DNA of 60,702 bases from Lysinibacillus mangiferihumi (lineage in GTDB: Bacteria; Bacillota; Bacilli; Bacillales_A; Planococcaceae), in NCBI RefSeq assembly GCF_003049665.1, contig NZ_PYWM01000029.1, positions 1-60,702 of the forward strand, written 5' to 3'. The notes below the pieces were generated by a model. That model was not told the origin of the DNA and ran no database searches. It saw nothing but the letters and a program-made list of their open reading frames with translations. The number at the start of each line of letters is the position of its first letter. The stretch's first letter is position 1. A program made the position numbers and the translations under genes. Shown here piece after piece: positions 17,082 through 26,071 of the stretch.

Positions 17082-17131
17082 GGAATTAATTGGAATTCTA
17101 TTTATTCTAAAATGGAATAACTGCATTGTTA

Positions 17132-18013
17132 CTATGTTTCTTCCGATCGTATTGTCTTTAATAATTGCTTTAAAGCATAGGATTGATATGTATTTTTTTT
17201 CGTAATAACGCCAAGACGCCACGGCATATGATAGTTCTGTAACGGTATAATTTTTACATTTTGATTCGTCTGCTTTGCCGCAATAGAATAAGGCAACAGC
17301 GTTACACCCAAATTTGAAGACACTAACTCCACGATTAAATCCCATTGCGAGCTTTTGTATCCGATAATCGGTGTAAATCCAGCACTTCTACAGGATTTAA
17401 TCACATAATCATGCAACGTAAATTCCTCTGTAAAAATAATAAATGATTCATTTTTCAAATCTTGTAATAAAATAGTATCCTGTTGCGCTAAAGAATGCTG
17501 TTCATTTATATAGACAAAAAACTGATCTTCCACAAAAGATTGCACAACAAATTTTCGCTCGTCGGTAGGTAAAACGACAATCCCCATATCCACTTCACCA
17601 TTTTCCACTAAAGTGCCTATTAACTTCGCTCCTCGTTCCACTAGCTCTAAATGAACATTTGGATATTGCTGATGAAACTTACGAGCAATTTCTGGGAAAA
17701 ACAACGTGCCTATCAGTGGTGGAATACCTAATTTTATAGTTCCTGTTTTAATATTTAACAAGTCATCTAGCAATATATGCAAATCATGGACTGAGCGCAT
17801 AATTTTTTGTCCTTGCTTATACACAATATGTCCTGCATCCGTTAACTCTACATGTCGTGTGGACCGATTCAATAGCTCAACATGGAGATTATCCTCTAAT
17901 TTTTTTATGCTCTTACTTAATGACGGCTGGGATACAAAGGACTCATTTGCCGCTTTTGTAAAACTCCCATATTCTACTACGTCCATAAATGCCTTTAAAT
18001 CACGTAATTCCAT
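17132..18013 (-). CDS. LysR-family regulator of the scoAB/atoE module
   Basis: A full-length (293 aa) LysR protein: winged HTH at 1-60 (FMDVVEYGSFTKAANESFVSQPSLSKSIKKLE), then an effector domain containing GTIKLGIPPLIGTLFFPEIA and LGVTLLPYSIAA. The sequence resembles the CatR/YwbI-like branch. It lies directly upstream of scoA on the same strand and divergent from atoE, so it is well placed to regulate both sides. Start ATG 18013 has GGGGG upstream. Confidence 0.88.
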   Translation of the reverse strand: MELRDLKAFMDVVEYGSFTKAANESFVSQPSLSKSIKKLEDNLHVELLNRSTRHVELTDAGHIVYKQGQKIMRSVHDLHILLDDLLNIKTGTIKLGIPPLIGTLFFPEIARKFHQQYPNVHLELVERGAKLIGTLVENGEVDMGIVVLPTDERKFVVQSFVEDQFFVYINEQHSLAQQDTILLQDLKNESFIIFTEEFTLHDYVIKSCRSAGFTPIIGYKSSQWDLIVELVSSNLGVTLLPYSIAAKQTNQNVKIIPLQNYHMPWRLGVITKKNTYQSYALKQLLKTIRSEET

Positions 18014-18321
18014 TTAATGACCCCCTTATTTATTCTTATTTGTTATAAAAAAAATCCTAAAAGTGTTTATTAGTAATAAATTCTACTCCTTCTCTTTTAA
18101 TCCTTCTTCCATAACGTAAGGGTAATAAATTCAAGAATAATAAGGTTTTCTTATATGTTCAATAATATTTGAATAACTAATTTCAGGAGAGCTGTCACAA
18201 TTCTTTATTTCTATTTTACGTTTCTCTTACTGTTCTTTATACGATTTTTTTCTTTATTTACTGGTCACCCTATGTAATATTAGGAATAAGGGATGGTAGA
18301 AATAAAAGGGGGAGTATTAGA
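18014..18321. promoter_or_regulatory. 308-bp divergent region between LysR and atoE
   Basis: It contains an imperfect dyad TTCAATAATATTTGAA (18158-18173), of LysR-site form, in the middle of the gap. The rest is AT-rich; no clear promoter pair was singled out. Confidence 0.4.
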
Positions 18322-19635
18322 TTGAAAACGTTAACAAAGCTATCGAATGCTATTATGGAAAAATATTTGCCTGACCCATACATATTTGTCACTATACTCA
18401 CAGTACTAGTGTTATTATTAGGGGTCACATTAACAGATTCCTCTCCATTAGATATGGTTACTTACTGGGGAGACGGCTTTTGGGAGTTATTATCCTTTAC
18501 AATGCAAATGGTCATTGTTTTAGCTGCTGGACATATTTTAGCGAATAGCCCTGTCTTTAAAAAAGGCTTATCAGCAGTCGCAAGTAAAATTAAAACGCCA
18601 AGCATGGCAATTATAATTGTGACTTTTATTTCATTAATTGCTTGCTGGATTAACTGGGGATTCGGACTAGTCATAGGGGCACTTTTTGCAAAAGAAATTG
18701 CACGTCATGTTAAAAAAGTGGACTATCGTTTATTAATTGCCAGTGCTTATTCAGGATTTGTTATTTGGCACGGAGGTTTAGCAGGTTCCGTTCCATTATC
18801 AATTGCAACGGAGGGGCATCCTTTTGCAAATATTATGGGTGTAATCCCAACAGACATTACACTTTTCTCTACATACAACTTATTTATTGTCATTGTCATT
18901 GTTCTGACATTGCCATTATTTAACCGTTGGATGATGCCAAAGGAAGAGGATGTCGTAGAAATTGAACCTTCTTTATTAATTGAGGAAAAAATAGCGCTGC
19001 CAAAAGCTGAAAATCATTTTGCAAGCCGTTCAGAGCGCAGCTACATTCTAACAATATTAATTGGTCTTATCGGTGTTATTTATTTAATTCAGCATTTTAT
19101 TACAAAAGGCTTTGTTTTAAATTTAAATGTTGTAAATACGATTTTTATTGTACTGGGGATTATTTTTCATGGTACACCGCAGCGTTTTCTTGCCGCTGCC
19201 CAAGATGCAATTAAAACAACAACAGGAATAGTATTCCAATTCCCTTTTTACGCCGGTATTATGGGGATGATGACCGCTTCTGGCTTAGCGGCGGTATTTT
19301 CTGAATGGTTTGTCAACATTTCAAACGACCATACTTTCTATTTATTCACATTTTTCTCTGCGGGGCTTGTCAACTTTTTTGTACCTTCTGGCGGTGGTCA
19401 ATGGACGGTTCAAGCACCCATTATGTTAGATGCTGCAACGACCCTAGGTGCGGATTATGCCAAAACGGCTATGGCGATCGCTTGGGGAGATGCTTGGACA
19501 AATATGATTCAGCCATTTTGGGCCCTCCCAGCACTCGCAATTGCAGGTTTAAAGGCAAAAGATATTATGGGATTCTGTTTATTTATCCTGATCTTTACAG
19601 GAATTATCATTAGTATCGGACTGTACTTCTTCTAG
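18322..19635 (+). CDS. atoE: Short-chain fatty acid transporter, AtoE family
   Basis: A 437-residue membrane protein with 10-12 hydrophobic segments, beginning MEKYLPDPYIFVTILTVLVL and containing FVPSGGGQWTVQAPIMLDAA and AIAWGDAWTNMIQPFWALPA, both hallmarks of the AtoE/TIGR00366 family of short-chain fatty acid (acetoacetate, butyrate) permeases. The TTG start is supported by AAAGGGGGAG 7 nt upstream. With scoAB it makes a complete uptake-plus-activation route. Confidence 0.92.
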   Translation: MKTLTKLSNAIMEKYLPDPYIFVTILTVLVLLLGVTLTDSSPLDMVTYWGDGFWELLSFTMQMVIVLAAGHILANSPVFKKGLSAVASKIKTPSMAIIIVTFISLIACWINWGFGLVIGALFAKEIARHVKKVDYRLLIASAYSGFVIWHGGLAGSVPLSIATEGHPFANIMGVIPTDITLFSTYNLFIVIVIVLTLPLFNRWMMPKEEDVVEIEPSLLIEEKIALPKAENHFASRSERSYILTILIGLIGVIYLIQHFITKGFVLNLNVVNTIFIVLGIIFHGTPQRFLAAAQDAIKTTTGIVFQFPFYAGIMGMMTASGLAAVFSEWFVNISNDHTFYLFTFFSAGLVNFFVPSGGGQWTVQAPIMLDAATTLGADYAKTAMAIAWGDAWTNMIQPFWALPALAIAGLKAKDIMGFCLFILIFTGIIISIGLYFF

Positions 19636-19654
19636 TTACTATTGAATTTTTTAG

Positions 19655-19697
19655 AACCTCACAAAGAGCGTTAATACCGTTCTTGTGGGGTTTTTTG
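19655..19697 (+). terminator. Terminator after atoE
   Basis: AACCTCACAA pairs with TTGTGGGGTT (one G-T pair) around a loop that itself partly pairs, followed by TTTTTT. Confidence 0.85.
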
Positions 19698-19837
19698 GTT
19701 TAGTTTAAGACCTAAGTAACCATTTTATTTTTTATAATGTCGATATATTAGACTAGTTGAGAGTTTTTTGAGAGTTTCATTTCCTATAATCAAATAAGAA
19801 ATTTGTCACAATTTATCAAAGATTGGAGATAGCACAG

Positions 19838-20542
19838 ATGTTGAAGCAATTGCTTGAAAATCGTACCGTTAATTTGGATTATATGGGTTTCTCATTTCAG
19901 CACCACGTATATGAACTACAAAATTGTGTAGAAGTATTAGGAATTGAAGCGAAGTGGCTACAAGTTGAAAATAATCAAATTGCAGTGGCTTATATGGACG
20001 ATAATAGTATTTTTATAAAAAGTATGCACTACGGGAAAACAATGATGAAGTTAACAGATGGTATTCATGAAGCAAATGTACATCTATCTGTTTTACCTTC
20101 AGGAGAGATAAATGTAGAAGTTAAGCCTTACATAGGAAATGCTAATATTGTATCTGTTTATTTCCGAGCAATTTTAGCAGATACTGCGATTGCCATTGAT
20201 TTAAAAGGGGCACTCAAAAATTTCCTCATTGCTAATCGGTTTATGAACGATGGGGACAGTATTTTGGAAGTACACTATCAATCCATGCATCCCAATGTCT
20301 TAAAAGATTCTTATGCAGGTAATTTTGTATTAGGTTGTCATCCTATGGGAGGTGCCATTACAAATTGTAATGAATATGCTTTGGCTAATCGCATAGCCAA
20401 TTTAAAATTTACAAAAATCGTTATTTTACAAGATGGCGTACACAAAATTATTGCCTTAAAAATGTTATTATCTTTCGTCATTAGCAATCGAATTTTCGTT
20501 AATAATGAGCTATCAATGGACTCTCATCTGCCGTTGTTTTAA
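19838..20542 (+). CDS. Hypothetical soluble protein (234 aa)
   Basis: I do not recognise a family. The product has no signal peptide; the middle is beta-rich (GEINVEVKPYIGNANIVSVY) and the C-terminal 40 residues are more hydrophobic (KMLLSFVISNRIFVNNELSM). Start ATG 19838 is used because GGAG lies 9 nt upstream; the in-frame TTG at 19823 overlaps it. No operon partner: atoE upstream has its own terminator. Confidence 0.6.
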   Translation: MLKQLLENRTVNLDYMGFSFQHHVYELQNCVEVLGIEAKWLQVENNQIAVAYMDDNSIFIKSMHYGKTMMKLTDGIHEANVHLSVLPSGEINVEVKPYIGNANIVSVYFRAILADTAIAIDLKGALKNFLIANRFMNDGDSILEVHYQSMHPNVLKDSYAGNFVLGCHPMGGAITNCNEYALANRIANLKFTKIVILQDGVHKIIALKMLLSFVISNRIFVNNELSMDSHLPLF

Positions 20543-20620
20543 TTATGCTTTCGGATTAGCTAAATTGCTTCTGTTAGGATGTTCATTATTACTGTTAAAA
20601 AGACAATAGTCTTCAGCGAC

Positions 20621-20706
20621 GTGTAGCTGTCAATTGCAGCATGTACAGAAAATGATTTGCGTGCAGCCCCTCTCTCTATACAGAGGGAACGTCATTATAG
20701 CTACAC
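20621..20706 (+). other. Possible structured element
   Basis: GTGTAGCT (20621-20628) and AGCTACAC (20699-20706) can close a 70-nt interior that contains a second hairpin, CCCTCT...AGAGGG (around 20668-20686). No T-run follows. It lies 39 bp before a small membrane protein gene, so it may be a leader structure, an sRNA or a degraded repeat. I cannot place it in a known family. Confidence 0.3.
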
Positions 20707-20744
20707 CTATGTTCTATCAAATTATATAAAAAGGAATTTTTTTG

Positions 20745-20903
20745 ATGCTGATTTTTTTAATACTGTTTTGTGTCGTTATCATAGGAAGCTATTTGATACA
20801 GAAAACGCTGCATATTAGAAAGTGCCGAAAGGAAAAGAAAAAGGTTATGGAGGAACGGCTAAAGCACCTTATTTTTACGAACACTAAGCAGCCACAAAAA
20901 TAA
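20745..20903 (+). CDS. Small membrane protein (52 aa)
   Basis: MLIFLILFCVVIIGSYLIQK is one N-terminal transmembrane segment, followed by a strongly basic cytoplasmic tail (TLHIRKCRKEKKKVMEERLK...). AAGGAA lies upstream of ATG 20745 at good spacing. The topology resembles small single-span proteins of sporulating Bacillota; no family recognised. Confidence 0.5.
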   Translation: MLIFLILFCVVIIGSYLIQKTLHIRKCRKEKKKVMEERLKHLIFTNTKQPQK

Positions 20904-20970
20904 TTTTAACGTACTTTGTTATAAGCAAATATTTTTAAATACGAGCTATACTTTTTATTTCATTTCTCAT

Positions 20971-20988
20971 TAGTTTAGTGTTAAACTA
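20971..20988. promoter_or_regulatory. Palindrome TAGTTTA-N4-TAAACTA upstream of an SDR gene
   Basis: Perfect 7-bp arms separated by GTGT, 91 bp before the SDR start. The same palindrome occurs at 40661 and, near-perfect, at 59396 (before the other SDR) and 56208. It is likely the operator of a shared dimeric regulator. Confidence 0.5.
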
Positions 20989-21078
20989 TCTATTGTTATT
21001 TAAATGAAGTTATATTGAATATGATTTATTTTTATCTGTCAATATTCTGTTTATCACTCATTCTAGGAGGAGTTATGT

Positions 21079-21885
21079 ATGAAACGTGTGGAAAATAAAG
21101 TAGCGCTTGTTACTGGCGGCGCGTCAGGCATCGGTTTATCCGCAGCAACTTTGTTAGCGAAAGAAGGAGCAAAAGTTGTTATTGCTGATTTTAATATTGA
21201 AGGAGCAAAAGAAGTTGCAGCTACTTTAGTAAAAGAAGGTTATGAAGCATCCGCAGTGTTCTTAGATGCAGGCGATGCTCAATCTATTGAAGATGCAATA
21301 GAGTTTACGGTTGCACAATACGGTACTATTACCGTTCTATTTAATAATGTTGGTTTAACAAACTTACAAAAAGATTTAGATGTTGTAAATATCGATTTAG
21401 ATGAGTGGGATCGTCTAGTAAATGTAAACTTAAAATCAGTTTTACTAGGTAGCCGCTTCGCTATTCCTCATATGCAAAAAGCTGGTGGTGGTTCTATCAT
21501 TAACACAGCTTCTATGGGCGCATTTGCAAGTGACCAAATTCGTACAGCTTATGGTACGACAAAAGCTGGCGTCGTTCACTTAACTAAATACATTGCCACT
21601 CAATACGGTAAAGATAAAATCCGTTGTAATGCGATAGCACCAGGGTTAATTTTAACACCTGCAGCTAAAAACAACTTACCACAGGATTTACTAGATATTT
21701 TCACAAAATACAACGCCCTACCATACAATGGTGAAGCTGATGATATCGGCTACGCAGTAGTCTATTTAGCATCTGACGAATCGAAATTTATGACTGGTCA
21801 AACACTTCAAATCGAAGGTGGCCATTACATGGCAAATCCAACCATTGCAGATACAAATATTTGGGCTGCAAATCTACAAAAATAA
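21079..21885 (+). CDS. Short-chain dehydrogenase/reductase (SDR)
   Basis: A classical SDR of 268 residues: cofactor site VALVTGGASGIG, then LFNNVG (NNAG variant), the catalytic Ser in IINTASMGAF and YGTTK supplying Tyr and Lys. Acidic residue VVIADFN after strand 2 favours NAD over NADP. Substrate unknown; hydroxyacyl or alcohol oxidation is typical. AGGAGG precedes ATG 21079. A second SDR at 59436 has the same N-terminal organisation (KVVIADFN) and a matching upstream palindrome. Confidence 0.88.
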   Translation: MKRVENKVALVTGGASGIGLSAATLLAKEGAKVVIADFNIEGAKEVAATLVKEGYEASAVFLDAGDAQSIEDAIEFTVAQYGTITVLFNNVGLTNLQKDLDVVNIDLDEWDRLVNVNLKSVLLGSRFAIPHMQKAGGGSIINTASMGAFASDQIRTAYGTTKAGVVHLTKYIATQYGKDKIRCNAIAPGLILTPAAKNNLPQDLLDIFTKYNALPYNGEADDIGYAVVYLASDESKFMTGQTLQIEGGHYMANPTIADTNIWAANLQK

Positions 21886-21965
21886 TTTACCTTTTAAACT
21901 GATTGAACTAGTTTGAACTTGCCATTCGTGTTCAAATTTATCGATATTTATATCCTTGTTATCTC

Positions 21966-22013
21966 AGGCTGTAGATCCATTCCGAAATCCGGAATTGTCT
22001 ACAGCCTGTTTTA
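21966..22013 (+). terminator. Terminator after the SDR gene
   Basis: AGGCTGTAGA (21966-21975) and TCTACAGCCT (21998-22007) form a 10-bp stem, with an inner ATTCCG/CGGAAT stem, then GTTTTAA. Confidence 0.8.
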
Positions 22014-22052
22014 ATTGTTTGAGTGCCTGGAATTGTTTGAGTGCCTGACACC
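22013..22052 (-). repeat. Dispersed 22-nt repeat, copy 1 plus a partial copy
   Basis: On the minus strand the full unit (22052-22031) begins GGTGTCAGGCACTC and ends AAACAATT, immediately followed by a second partial unit (22030-22013). It touches the lysE-family stop codon. Other copies: 32130, 43719, 46426, 54217. Confidence 0.7.
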
Positions 22053-22687
22053 TAACCCTTTTCTAATGCTAATTTAATGCCGAAGCCAATTAAAACGGTT
22101 CCTGTTAGGCCTTCTATTACTGCCTTTGTCATAGGCTTCTTCATAAAAGCACTAATTTTATCTAATAAATAGACATAGAAAACAAACCATAAAGCGGTTA
22201 AAGCAGTATAAATAAGCCCCATTAGTAGAAATGGAAAAAATGTACTGTTAGAACCGTCTACAAATTGTGGTAAGAACGTTAAAAAAAAGACTGCTACTTT
22301 TGGATTTGTAACATTGGTTAAGAAACCTTGTTTAAAGCAAGATTGATGCGCATATTTGTTGTCAATTTGCGTCTCCTCAATGACAACTGGAGGCTGCGCG
22401 CGCATCTTTTTTAACGTCCATAATGTCTTGACACCTAAGTAACATAAATACACCGCTCCGACGTATTTTAAAATCGCAAATAGATAAGCTGATTTTACAA
22501 TTATCGCAGAGAGACCAATAACCGCAGCTAATGTATGAATAAATAATCCACAGCAGGAGCCTAGGATTGTTTGTAAGCCCCCTCTTTTATTGATTGTTAA
22601 TGTATTTTTTGTCGCAATAGCTGTATCAGGTCCAGGCAAAATAATTAATAAAATACACATTAATAAAAACATCGGGATATTCTCCAT
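22052..22687 (-). CDS. LysE-family amino-acid exporter
   Basis: A 211-residue, six-TM protein with the LysE/RhtB signature LIILPGPDTAIATKNTLTINK near the N-terminus and QGFLTNVTNPKVAVFFLTFL in the middle. The family exports basic or hydrophobic amino acids or related metabolites. GGGGGC precedes ATG 22687. It diverges from the SRPBCC-ArsR operon; the large inverted repeat lies over 100 bp away from its start. Confidence 0.88.
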   Translation of the reverse strand: MENIPMFLLMCILLIILPGPDTAIATKNTLTINKRGGLQTILGSCCGLFIHTLAAVIGLSAIIVKSAYLFAILKYVGAVYLCYLGVKTLWTLKKMRAQPPVVIEETQIDNKYAHQSCFKQGFLTNVTNPKVAVFFLTFLPQFVDGSNSTFFPFLLMGLIYTALTALWFVFYVYLLDKISAFMKKPMTKAVIEGLTGTVLIGFGIKLALEKG

Positions 22688-22790
22688 GCTAATCGCCCCC
22701 TAATTCGTCTGAAAATTATAAAAATAATTCTACCATACGTAACCTGCTTGAAAAAGAGGCGAACTTCAAAATCTTTACTATTCTAATTAA

Positions 22791-22841
22791 TTGACATATA
22801 ACCATTAGGTGTTATATATTCATAACACCTAATGGTTATAT
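22791..22841. promoter_or_regulatory. Promoter of the SRPBCC-arsR operon with a perfect 20-bp inverted repeat
   Basis: ATATAACCATTAGGTGTTAT (22796-22815) is repeated exactly inverted at 22822-22841 across 6 nt. TTGACA (22791-22796) abuts the left arm and TATATT (22815-22820) lies at the centre with an 18-bp spacer, so a bound repressor would cover the promoter. Each arm contains ACC-N4-GGT, itself a small dyad, suggesting two ArsR dimers. Transcription would start inside the right arm, so it is not an RNA attenuator. Confidence 0.7.
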
Positions 22842-22866
22842 TTTTTAAAATAGAGGAGACTATACG

Positions 22867-23292
22867 ATGTCAGAGCAACTGCAAAATATTGTGAAAACCG
22901 TTACGTTCAACGCGCCTATCGAGAAGGTTTGGGACACTGTTACAGATGCTAAAAAACTAGGTTCTTGGTTTATGCCCAATGATTTTAAACCAATAGAAGG
23001 GCATGCATTTACACTGCAATCACCCTTTGGCCCATCGCCCTGTAAAGTTGAAAAAGTAGATGCACCACATTTTGTCCGTTTTGCATGGGATACTGATGGG
23101 TGGTTTGTTACATTTGAGTTAAAACAATCTGGAGAGCAAACAGTATTTACATTAACTCATGGCGGCTGGAAAGAAGCATCTCATATAATTCCAAAAGCAA
23201 ACATGCCAGCGGATGCTGTTCGTCAAAATATGGACAATGGTTGGTCAATGCTTGTTGGCAAAAAATTAAAAGAGACTGTGGAAACAGCATGA
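22867..23292 (+). CDS. SRPBCC/AHSA1-domain protein
   Basis: A 141-residue START-like protein: the N-terminal VKTVTFNAPIEKVWDTVTDA and C-terminal NMDNGWSMLVGKKLKETVE define the AHSA1/SRPBCC group, hydrophobic-pocket proteins of mostly unknown ligand. The stop overlaps the arsR start (ATGA). SRPBCC-ArsR pairs are common, and the SRPBCC partner is thought to deal with the small molecule that the regulator senses. Confidence 0.88.
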   Translation: MSEQLQNIVKTVTFNAPIEKVWDTVTDAKKLGSWFMPNDFKPIEGHAFTLQSPFGPSPCKVEKVDAPHFVRFAWDTDGWFVTFELKQSGEQTVFTLTHGGWKEASHIIPKANMPADAVRQNMDNGWSMLVGKKLKETVETA

Positions 23293-23612
23293 CACAGCTT
23301 GCAGAAAAGGTGGATGTTTTTCAAGCAATTGCTGACCCAACAAGACGTCATGTACTACAACTATTAGCATCCAGCGATAAACCGATTGCACTAATTGCTG
23401 ACCACTTTACGATTAGTAGAACTGCTGTCGTCAAGCATCTACACGTTTTAGAACAAGCCGAGCTAGTATCCGCCCAAAAGAAAGGGCGCGAAAAAATTTA
23501 TACTTTACACATTGATCGGTTAAAAGAGATTGAAGACTGGCTACAATATTTTGACTTGTTTTGGAATAATAAATTGGCGCAATTGCAGCACATTATTGAT
23601 AACGACGAATAG
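23289..23612 (+). CDS. ArsR-family repressor
   Basis: A 107-residue winged helix: VFQAIADPTRRHVLQLLASS, then the recognition helix FTISRTAVVKHLHVLEQAEL and wing VSAQKKGREKIYTL. It lacks the CxC metal site of ArsR/SmtB sensors, fitting the SRPBCC-associated non-metal subgroup. Start ATG 23289 couples to the SRPBCC stop; a longer reading from 23241 would overlap the SRPBCC gene. It probably binds the inverted repeat at 22796-22841 and represses its own operon. Confidence 0.9.
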   Translation: MTQLAEKVDVFQAIADPTRRHVLQLLASSDKPIALIADHFTISRTAVVKHLHVLEQAELVSAQKKGREKIYTLHIDRLKEIEDWLQYFDLFWNNKLAQLQHIIDNDE

Positions 23613-23621
23613 CGCAAAACT

Positions 23622-23661
23622 TAAGCCGCAACAATTGCTAATGCAAAACTGTTGCGGCTTA
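23622..23661 (+). terminator. Hairpin after arsR
   Basis: TAAGCCGCAACA (23622-23633) and TGTTGCGGCTTA (23650-23661) form a perfect 12-bp stem with a weak T-run (CATGTTTTT). It separates convergent arsR and yqhG. Confidence 0.7.
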
Positions 23662-23668
23662 CATGTTT

Positions 23669-24448
23669 TTATCTCATATAAAATAATCCACCATTCACAA
23701 TTTCAATTTTAATTTTTGCATGATATTGTTCTTCTAATGCTTTTTTCTCAACCTCATAACACTCCGGCTTTTCCTCTACATCTTCATAAAAGTAGTCTAA
23801 AACACGCTGGTCTCGTTGCCATCTCTTTTTTGCTTGTTCAGCCCATGTATGGTCATCCTGTTGAATAATTGCATCGATTGCTTTATCCAAGCGTTGAAGT
23901 GCACGTTCTGGCTTAATAATATGTTGTACATAAAATGCGTTTTCAGATTGTGTGCTGTCCCAATCGATGCTATTTATTGCTTCATGGAAATTATTATTTA
24001 TCGTTCCTGTCAGTAAGTTAATACCAAAAGAGTACAGCATTTCTTTCGTTCGATCGCAACAATACGACACTTTATAATTTACCCCAAGCCATGGGGTAAG
24101 CAATACTTGCCCTATCTCTGCATCCACTTTTTGAAACATTTGAACAAAGGCTCCAAGCTCTCTTGTTGCTTGAAATATTTGATTGAGCCTGGGTGAGCCA
24201 AAATGGACAACTTCTCCGATTACCTTTCCTGACATTGCATTTTGATCTGTAATAAAGGTAACTTGTGCAGGGTTAGGTTCGCCATTGGTTGCTTCTACAT
24301 ATTGCCAGTAAAAAGGGCGGTTCATGATTCTTTTATCCATAGCAATCGTTAATTGTACTGTTAAATAATGCTCATCCTCAAAGACCAGATCACATTCATT
24401 TTCTAAGAAAAATTGTCGTAAATAATTATGAACTTGTTGCGGATACAT
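23669..24448 (-). CDS. yqhG: YqhG-family protein
   Basis: A 259-residue soluble protein with the YqhG look: MYPQQVHNYLRQFFLENECD at the N-terminus, RIMNRPFYWQYVEATNG in the centre, LTPWLGVNYKVSYCCDRTKE later. The function is unknown; in Bacillus subtilis it neighbours yqhH and the gcvT operon. Start ATG 24448 has AAGGGGAG upstream; the longer form from 24478 includes that site. Same strand and 114 bp downstream of the helicase gene, matching the B. subtilis arrangement of the pair. Confidence 0.8.
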   Translation of the reverse strand: MYPQQVHNYLRQFFLENECDLVFEDEHYLTVQLTIAMDKRIMNRPFYWQYVEATNGEPNPAQVTFITDQNAMSGKVIGEVVHFGSPRLNQIFQATRELGAFVQMFQKVDAEIGQVLLTPWLGVNYKVSYCCDRTKEMLYSFGINLLTGTINNNFHEAINSIDWDSTQSENAFYVQHIIKPERALQRLDKAIDAIIQQDDHTWAEQAKKRWQRDQRVLDYFYEDVEEKPECYEVEKKALEEQYHAKIKIEIVNGGLFYMR

Positions 24449-24562
24449 GCCCTCTCCCCTTACAATAATTTCATTCACTTAGGCTTTTATTCCCGCCGAA
24501 AATGAAGTACATCTTGGACATTCAAACTTCATTAGCAGCAATGCACTTCTACCAAAGCAAAT

Positions 24563-26071
24563 TTAGACGGTTTTTTTGAAATTCGTTAAAATGGCATCTA
24601 AGTCGCCAACTACCTTTTCAAACACATCAATTTTTGTATGCAGCAATGCTAAAATATCTATTTCAATCGTATCTTCTACTGCAAGATTATAAATATGAAC
24701 GTCATGTTCTTGACCTAGACGATGCACACGACCTATGCGTTGTTCCAGCTTCATTGGATTCCAAGGCAAATCGTAATTAATAACGTGATGGCAAAATTGA
24801 AGGTTAATCCCCTCTCCCCCTGCCTCAGTTGCAATCAGCACTTGCGCCTTTTCCTTAAATATATGTTTCATGTAATCCCGCTTGTTTTTATTGAATTTAC
24901 CATTAAATAAAACACTCGTTATACCGTGTGAGTGTAAATACCACTGCAAGTAAATTTGCGTTGCACGATACTCTGTAAAAATAATGACTTTATCTTTCGC
25001 TTGTTCAATAATCTCAAGCGTTTTTTGGGCCTTCGAGTTGACTTCTAACGCCATAACTTTTGCTAAAATTTCTTCTAACTCTTCACGTTCAGCACTGTTT
25101 TCAAGCATTTTAGATAATGTAAGTGCAGTCGCCTCTTTACTGCTGCACATTTCCTTTTGCAACGTAATTAATGAAAAAGATGCTGTAGATGTTAGCGTCC
25201 CAAGCAGCTGATAAACTTCCATTTCTTCAGGGCTAAAGTGAATTGGCACAATTTGAACACGTCTATTGGTCCACTCAATGCCTGTATCCTCTCTTCGATT
25301 TCTTACCATCACTTGATTGACTAATTCTTTTAAATAGTCATCATGCTGTAAATCGTGCTTGCTTGCAGAAAATGCAGACTGGAACGTTTCATAATTACCA
25401 AGATGACCTGGTTTTAATAGCGAAATAAGATAATAAAGTTCAAAAACATCATTTTGAATAGGAGTTGCCGTTAGTAATAAGCAAAACTTCTTCTTTAATC
25501 CTTGTACGAAATCGTATATTTGGGTTTTATGATTTTTTAATTTATGCGCCTCGTCAATAATAATCATGTCATAATCTTGCGCATAAATAAGTTCTTTATG
25601 TGGGCTTTTTTTGGCGGTATCCATGCTCATAATAACAATATCGTAACGCTCAATTGGGCAATTTTTTTTATACGCCATTGCGGGAATGTGGAATTTTTGA
25701 TTCAATTCTTCTATCCATTGGTTAATCAGAGATGCCGGTGCTAAAATTAAAGCCTTTTTTACAAGCCCTCGTATCAAATATTCCTTTAAAATAAGACCTG
25801 CTTCAATTGTTTTACCAAGTCCCACCTCGTCTGCTAGTATCGCTTTCCCATTCATACGTTCAATAACGGTTTGCGCTGCTTCTAATTGATGGGCAAGTGG
25901 TGTTAGTTTGGGCAAAAATTTAGGCGCTTGTAAACCAGTAAATTCCGGAATTAAATTCATTTTCACAATTTCATAGTTCATTTTGTACAAAGTCCAACTA
26001 TGCCATTTTTCAGCATTATTTAGCCTATTTAAAAAGCCTTCTTGCCAATCGGACGACCTCTCCACTATCAT
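24563..26071 (-). CDS. yqhH: SNF2-family DEAD/DEAH-box helicase, YqhH type
   Basis: All superfamily-2 motifs are visible: ADEVGLGKTIEAGLILKEYL (I), LAPASLINQW (Ia), MIIIDEAHKLKN (II, DEAH), LLLTATPIQND (III), ATEAGGEGINLQFCHHVINY (V) and PWNPMKLEQRIGRVHRLGQ (VI). About 500 residues is usual for YqhH. ATP-driven remodelling of DNA or nucleoprotein is presumed; the precise role is unknown. Start ATG 26071 has GAGGTG upstream; two earlier in-frame starts (26080, 26077) overlap that site. Confidence 0.9.
   Translation of the reverse strand: MIVERSSDWQEGFLNRLNNAEKWHSWTLYKMNYEIVKMNLIPEFTGLQAPKFLPKLTPLAHQLEAAQTVIERMNGKAILADEVGLGKTIEAGLILKEYLIRGLVKKALILAPASLINQWIEELNQKFHIPAMAYKKNCPIERYDIVIMSMDTAKKSPHKELIYAQDYDMIIIDEAHKLKNHKTQIYDFVQGLKKKFCLLLTATPIQNDVFELYYLISLLKPGHLGNYETFQSAFSASKHDLQHDDYLKELVNQVMVRNRREDTGIEWTNRRVQIVPIHFSPEEMEVYQLLGTLTSTASFSLITLQKEMCSSKEATALTLSKMLENSAEREELEEILAKVMALEVNSKAQKTLEIIEQAKDKVIIFTEYRATQIYLQWYLHSHGITSVLFNGKFNKNKRDYMKHIFKEKAQVLIATEAGGEGINLQFCHHVINYDLPWNPMKLEQRIGRVHRLGQEHDVHIYNLAVEDTIEIDILALLHTKIDVFEKVVGDLDAILTNFKKTV

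Noticed and set aside
17055..17345. 96-residue ORF opposite and downstream of the LysR gene
   Set aside because: It overlaps the LysR coding region in another frame and the scoA promoter.
22791..22850. RNA attenuator (hairpin plus T-run) before the SRPBCC gene
   Set aside because: The promoter overlaps the left arm, so the transcript would contain only the right arm; a DNA operator fits better.
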